From Siderastrea radians (lineage: Eukaryota > Cnidaria > Anthozoa > Scleractinia > Rhizangiidae), in NCBI GenBank assembly GCA_964017195.1, contig OZ024892.1, forward strand, positions 11,437,801-11,501,800: a stretch of DNA of 64,000 nucleotides, given 5' to 3'. This document shows, piece by piece, positions 60,301 through 64,000 of the stretch. Position 1 is the first letter of the stretch; every line of letters starts with the position of its first letter. A program made the position numbers and the translations under genes. The notes below the pieces were generated by a model. The model was not told the DNA's origin. It searched no databases and saw only the letters and a program-made list of their open reading frames with translations.

Positions 60301-63300
60301 CCAGACTTGGCTCACTGTGGAGAGAAAAATTTCCATATTTTCTAAGAAGTACTTTATCATATGTCATATCATAATGTAACAGGATGTGAAATCACATGTA
60401 GCCAAGGAAAAATGGGTAACGGTAAAGTCACGTGTTCAATCCACTTGATTGAATGAGCCATGAGGCTCATCAAGGCCCGTGCTTGACTCCAGTTTCCGTA
60501 GCATGAAGCGACTAGGAGCATCACTTCTCCCCCATGGATGGGATGCTAGTCCATCGCAGGGTTACCCCCCAGCTTTACTGTTAGGATTCCCTTAACACTT
60601 AGCAAAGCCCATTTATACACCTGGGTAGAGAGAGAGAATGTGGAGTAAAGATTCTGGTCTAAGAAAACGTGGAGACCAAGCCTCAAATCCACAACCTTTT
60701 GATCTTGCGATCATCAGATTGAAATCCTCTGCAAATTCCTCCACAAAGAAAAATAGACAATGAGTTCATTTGAAGACAGAAGTGGGTGGTTGGGAGGTTG
60801 AGGTGGGGCCCAAGTACCATGATATAAAAGTTATAAGGGACTGCCCTCTGAAATTTTGAATGAGCTAAAAATGAGCCCTAAAAGGACCTAGAGTCTTGTT
60901 TTATGGGTTGTGAGTGACGCTTAAGTTTCATTTCAGCCCTAAGGGGGACCAGTTTTGGCAAGTTGTTAATTTTTGTGTCACAATATATAACCGTGTTGCC
61001 CAGATTCTAATATCTAATTCAGATCATAATATCCATAACCTATCCAAGGATAGTTCTAATGGTGATATTTTAGATATTTTTAGATTTTAACAGCTTTGGC
61101 AGTACAGTGGAACCCCAACAATGAAGTGCAAGGGCAAAATGCTTTCAACATAATGGGGATTTGTTGTATCGGGGTTCTGCTCCATACATTTTGCTATAAC
61201 TGGGCTGGAGAATATTGCACGTTATACCAGGGTCTTCAACTATGAATTTTAATTGCTAATTAAACTGATATGACAATCATTTATTGGGAGTATCAACACA
61301 TGGCTAATATTAAAAGAAAGAATGGACCCTGGAAGAATAGAGAGCAATATGTAACTTACACTGCCATTGGTTTGGGCTTGTTTTCAATTGCCATCCTCTC
61401 AAAGAATGCATCAAAATAATTGAGAATTGCCAACTGAAATTCATCAAACTGTTCGGAACTGAAAGAAAAAAAGGACTGGTTAGGTTGCGCGATCCTTACA
61501 AATAACACTTCGTAGAACTATTTTTATGTAACTGAGTCCTAAGTACTTTGACTCCTAAAGATTTGGAGCATTTTTACCTATTTTTTGATTCCCAAAATGG
61601 GAGATTTGACCGTATAAGTCCAAAATTGTACCCGCCACTGGCAGTGGCAATTTAAAAAAATGTATCCACAAATGTGAAATGTGTTGCTCCAGAAAATATC
61701 CATACTCCCCCTGGAGGGTTTTTGGTTTGAACTGCCACCCCTCTGGAAAATATTCCAGTTTAGGCTCATACTTTCCTTTAAAAATTTTGGCCTTTAAGAC
61801 TCCCCTCCCCCTCAGAATTTCCAATGACCCTCTGTGGTGGGTGTATGTATATTTTCTGGAACCACACAATGTACTGTATCCACCCATGGTCCCCACTGCA
61901 GCTAGCTTAACATTCATGATAGATTCATACATTTATATGTCGTCCTGTATTAGGCAAGGCCATTAGTGGATAATTTGCCTGCATGTGGCGTACATGTACC
62001 TGTAACACTCTTGAAATGCCGGTGGCAACATGTCAACATCTGGCATGGAGTCTAGAGCAACACTCTTCACATCATCTAATGTGACAGTGGCATGTTCATT
62101 AGCTCCAGCTGCCTTGATGCTTGGTCGTGGTGAGGAACCTTTCACATTACCAGCTCTTTGAAACATTAAGTAAGCTTGGCCACGGCGTGATGATGCCCCA
62201 GCTGCTCCATAGTTTTTGGACATGACTGACGGTGTACCTCTGCAAGCCGACAAACAAAATAATATAACTGGTCATATTCCCCAATGATAATTGTTTATAA
62301 TCTAACTGGATTATAAAATGTCAAAAATAATTCTTAAGATTTTATTCTTAGCCTTTTATTGTACAGTAGTCCATAATTGTTATAATTTACATGAATGTGT
62401 GGTTCCAGAAAATTTCCATACCCACCCCATGGATGGTCAATGGAAATTCCGAGGGGGTGGGGTGGGGGGTCTGAAAGGCCAAAATTTTTAAAGGAAAGTA
62501 TAAAGCTAATCTGGAGTTTCCAGTGGGGTGGGAGGGTTCAAACCAAAAAACCATCCGTGGGGGAGGTATGGATATTTTTTGCAACAAAATTACAATAGAT
62601 AATATAAGTTAGTAATTTTATCATAATGATTGTAATTAGCTTTTTAGGTGACTTTAATTTGCACTTTTGTAAATTAAGCTTTTTAGGGGACTTTTGTAAT
62701 TTTGTTTTATGCAGGGACCCTCTGGATACCAGCCTCGTTGCTGAATGGGCCACCCTGTCTGAAGAAAGTTACTAAACTAATATATCCTATTACATCTGTA
62801 GTTAAGCACATTAGAACTTAGAGATTCATTTTACAGCCTACTAAAAGGTCAAGCTTTAGACTCTATAGGCAGCTTCACAACAAGATCAAGATCCTGAGAT
62901 GGCTAGGTTGAAAAAAACTCGAGACTTCAAGACTGTTCTGGTGAAAAATTTGAGACTCCGAGAAACAAAGAATCCCTCAAAAAATGAGACTGCAAGACGC
63001 TTACAATTCAGCTGAAATTTTGCGAGACCCTAATTTTTGGTAAAACCATTTGCCATCCCTACTATCCCCAGATGCAAACATCTAAATGTGAAAAGGAACA
63101 ATGTTTAAACCCTTAAAGCCCCAGCATCATTGTGGAAATTCTCCTTACTGGTCTCTACACGTTAAATAAAATTTTTATTAAGGTCTAGTTCGGAGAATTT
63201 GTTTAAACAAGAAGGAAAGAGATCTTTGGTGATCCTTTCCTTAATTCTCATGACCTGTTTGTGTTATAAGGCACTGACGAGCTATCATGAGGAGAAATTT

Positions 63301-63494
63301 GATGCTGATCACTACCGGGGCTTAAAGGGTTAAATTGGTCCCTTTCACATCCTTCCTGCTATTTTGTTAGTTTGCTGGTTTTTATTACCTGTCATTTTTC
63401 TTGTTTAGATCCTGAAAGTGAATTCCTAAACCTCCTTTGCTTCTTTTTGATTTGTTTGCAGCAAGATGAAAGTTGGTGCCTTTATCTATGCTTC
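52490..63494 (-). CDS. PPP1R36: PPP1R36, protein phosphatase 1 regulatory subunit 36, C-terminal part
   Basis: PP1-binding protein linked to testis and sperm function in mammals (family knowledge). Fourteen exons, 5' to 3': 63389-63494, 62000-62239, 61360-61458, 60174-60314, 59394-59436, 58707-58789, 58270-58322, 57705-57780, 57218-57247, 57008-57103, 56322-56369, 53945-54049, 53658-53695, 52490-52539. All phases agree and end at TGA 52490-52492. About 402 residues are visible, against about 420 in human, so only the start is missing to the right. Family landmarks: TVTLDDVKSVAL, EAAQRLLGQCYCTLVLGLGL followed by EDKHHLGCG, YTFAAYVTYITFRRQHL, IGRMFRSDTF, RPPIKSIINQRSPVLVSLLP and VGIIGEPMSGFNPLTL. 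A GLGIHF stretch in the first exon aligns with the human KAVHF site that may bind PP1. The C-terminus is acidic (EEHEEEAGDEDE). Confidence 0.93.
52868..53048. mobile_element. 180-bp foldback MITE
   Basis: Left AATTTCCTC.AGTTTCCGT then CATCTAGCCGTCAA; right TTGACGGCTAGATGATGAAA then CGTGGGAAATAAC and GGAGGAAATTTG. In the last PPP1R36 intron. Confidence 0.75.
53740..53910 (+). repeat. Three tandem units of about 47 bp
   Basis: CACAATCGTACGCACTACAC then ACCGTACTAACACACTTTCA, three near-identical copies, in the PPP1R36 intron before exon 53658-53695. Confidence 0.9.
54723..55121. mobile_element. 400-bp MITE, CCGTCGTTTTCATCTAAGCG ends
   Basis: Left ACCGTCGTTTTCATCTAAGC then GTGGACACGTGA; right TCACGTGTCCACGC then TTAGATGAAAACGACGGT. 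Inner TGTTTGGCCGCCAAACA is itself palindromic and recurs inverted near 55040. In the PPP1R36 intron between exons 53945-54049 and 56322-56369. Confidence 0.8.
55415..55605. mobile_element. Repeat with TTTTATTATATAGACAA ends
   Basis: TTATTATATAGACAAAAGTA at the left and CTCTTGTCTATATAATAAAA at the right are inverted. The block to its left (55300-55415) also has a small inverted pair, AAACAATATTTTAC/GTAAAATATTGTTT. Confidence 0.65.
55880..56150 (+). mobile_element. G-rich repeat, copy 1
   Basis: GGCGGGA/AGCGGGA motifs recur about ten times, then CAGGGCGGGAACCGGGATTA and GCGGGAGGTTTAACCCCCCT. A second copy in reverse orientation is cut by the right window edge at about 63935. The Arg/Gly-rich ORF across it is an artefact. 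Confidence 0.7.
57281..57350 (+). repeat. (CAC/CAT)n trinucleotide microsatellite
   Basis: CAC then CAT repeat, 35 bp upstream (in gene sense) of PPP1R36 exon 57218-57247. The poly-His ORF across it is an artefact. Confidence 0.95.
57995..58170 (+). repeat. Third copy of the ACGTTTC..GTTAG repeat, diverged
   Basis: Shares GGATTTATCA, GAGTTGATAAGG and ATTGGCCACCGT blocks with 21875-22035. In a PPP1R36 intron. Confidence 0.5.
60410..60720 (-). repeat. tRNA-derived SINE, full-length
   Basis: The - strand head has AAGGTTGTGGATTTGAGGCT (a decayed B-box), then a body with CTACCCAGGTGTATAAATGG, GCGATGGACTAGCATCCCA and CGCTTCATGCTACGG, and a tail GACTTTACCGTTACC. The same family fills 1-236 (+). 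A fragment with ATGGGATGCTAGTCCATCA occurs at 54650-54690. Confidence 0.7.
61680..61870. mobile_element. 190-bp MITE, GGTTCCAGAAAATATCCATAC ends, copy 1
   Basis: Left TGCTCCAGAAAATATCCATA and right TATATTTTCTGGAACCACA are inverted. Inner TAAAAATTTTGGCCTTTAAGA is shared, inverted, with copy 2. In a PPP1R36 intron. Confidence 0.75.
62395..62588. mobile_element. 190-bp MITE, copy 2, opposite orientation
   Basis: Starts TGTGGTTCCAGAAAATTTCC and ends GGTATGGATATTTTTTGCAA. AGGCCAAAATTTTTAAAGGA marks the reversed order relative to copy 1. The two copies flank PPP1R36 exon 62000-62239. Confidence 0.75.
63104..63333 (+). mobile_element. TTAACCCTTTAAGCCC MITE, second subfamily
   Basis: Ends TTTAAACCCTTAAAGCCCCA and GGGGCTTAAAGGGTTAAA. 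The interior matches 10041-10335 in reverse and is only partly related to the copies at 41775 and 42153. Confidence 0.75.
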
Positions 63495-63934
63495 CTGGAA
63501 TTGTACTGTTAAAAAAACAAAACAAAAAAAACTACTTTTAATGTTTACTTAATAAATTTTTCACTGCTGGGCTAATCGATGTGGAGATCTTTGGCCAGGC
63601 TGTTCACAAAAGAGTGATTTTTTTTTTTGCAAACTGCTTTAGTGAGTTCCTGGGACTTATCTCATGAAACATATCATGTGGCCAAAAACAATGTCGAGCA
63701 TTAAATCAGAAATGCAAATGATCATGGTCAGAGTGGAACCTGAGACACAATTTCAAGTACACCACTGACTTTAAAAAGAATCATATTGAATCAAATCAAA
63801 ATGTTTTATGTGGTTTTCACAGGCTGTGCATAATGTGAAATCCACACCAAGGCATGCTAAGATCATCACAACTTTTAAGCCAAAGACACATACAAGATTG
63901 TCTAAATAAATTTCTACACAGAGCATCAATTGAA

Positions 63935-64000
63935 GGGGGGGAACAGGGGGGGTTTGAACCTCCCGCTTTCCGTAGTCTTTAATCCCGGTTCCCGCCCTGT
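63935..64000 (-). mobile_element. G-rich repeat, copy 2, cut by the window edge
   Basis: The - strand reads ACAGGGCGGGAACCGGGATT then GCGGGAGGTTCAAACCCCCC, matching the right end of 55880-56150. The stretch 63495-63934 between it and PPP1R36 is intron with no recognised content. Confidence 0.65.

Overview
This is eukaryotic nuclear DNA: AT-rich, with short coding exons flanked by GT..AG splice sites and separated by large introns and intergenic regions full of MITEs, SINEs, Penelope-like elements and microsatellites. The repeat content and the moderate divergence of the proteins from human suggest an anthozoan cnidarian, most likely a stony coral. That assignment is inference; no marker gene fixes the species.

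Four protein genes can be supported. (1) SCFD1/SLY1, + strand, 302-10876: the C-terminal 15 exons of an ER-Golgi SM-family SNARE regulator. Its 5' half lies left of the window. (2) RAB3GAP2, - strand, 13135-43278: apparently complete, with 38 coding exons read in one consistent phase (1437 codons plus stop). It includes a 17-nt microexon and two introns that I can only resolve as GC-AG. (3) A single-exon class A GPCR, - strand, 49058-49999. (4) PPP1R36, - strand, 52490-63494: 14 exons ending in a clear stop. Its first exon(s) lie right of the window. SCFD1 and RAB3GAP2 converge; RAB3GAP2, the GPCR and PPP1R36 all lie on the - strand. SCFD1 and RAB3GAP2 both act in early-secretory/Rab membrane traffic, but nothing here shows co-regulation.

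Non-genic layout: 10877-13134 and 50000-52489 are intergenic. 43321-49057 contains a 2.25-kb hAT-type element with a perfect 8-bp target duplication, starting only 163 bp upstream of the RAB3GAP2 start codon. Introns of RAB3GAP2 hold a 1.2-kb and a 1.4-kb array or element, a 22-bp minisatellite that flips orientation, a GGATCC palindromic array, a pogo-like MITE and a tRNA-like gene. They also hold a Penelope-like cluster at 35.6-37.3 kb.

The most striking signal is in that Penelope-like cluster. Two elements of different subfamilies lie head to head, both 5'-truncated at almost the same point, and hammerhead ribozyme motifs sit in their tails. The motif at 35894-35957 (- strand) satisfies every element of the hammerhead fold by eye. 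A second at 37185-37234 (+) is nearly complete, and a third at 35710-35750 (-) is truncated by a TA microsatellite.
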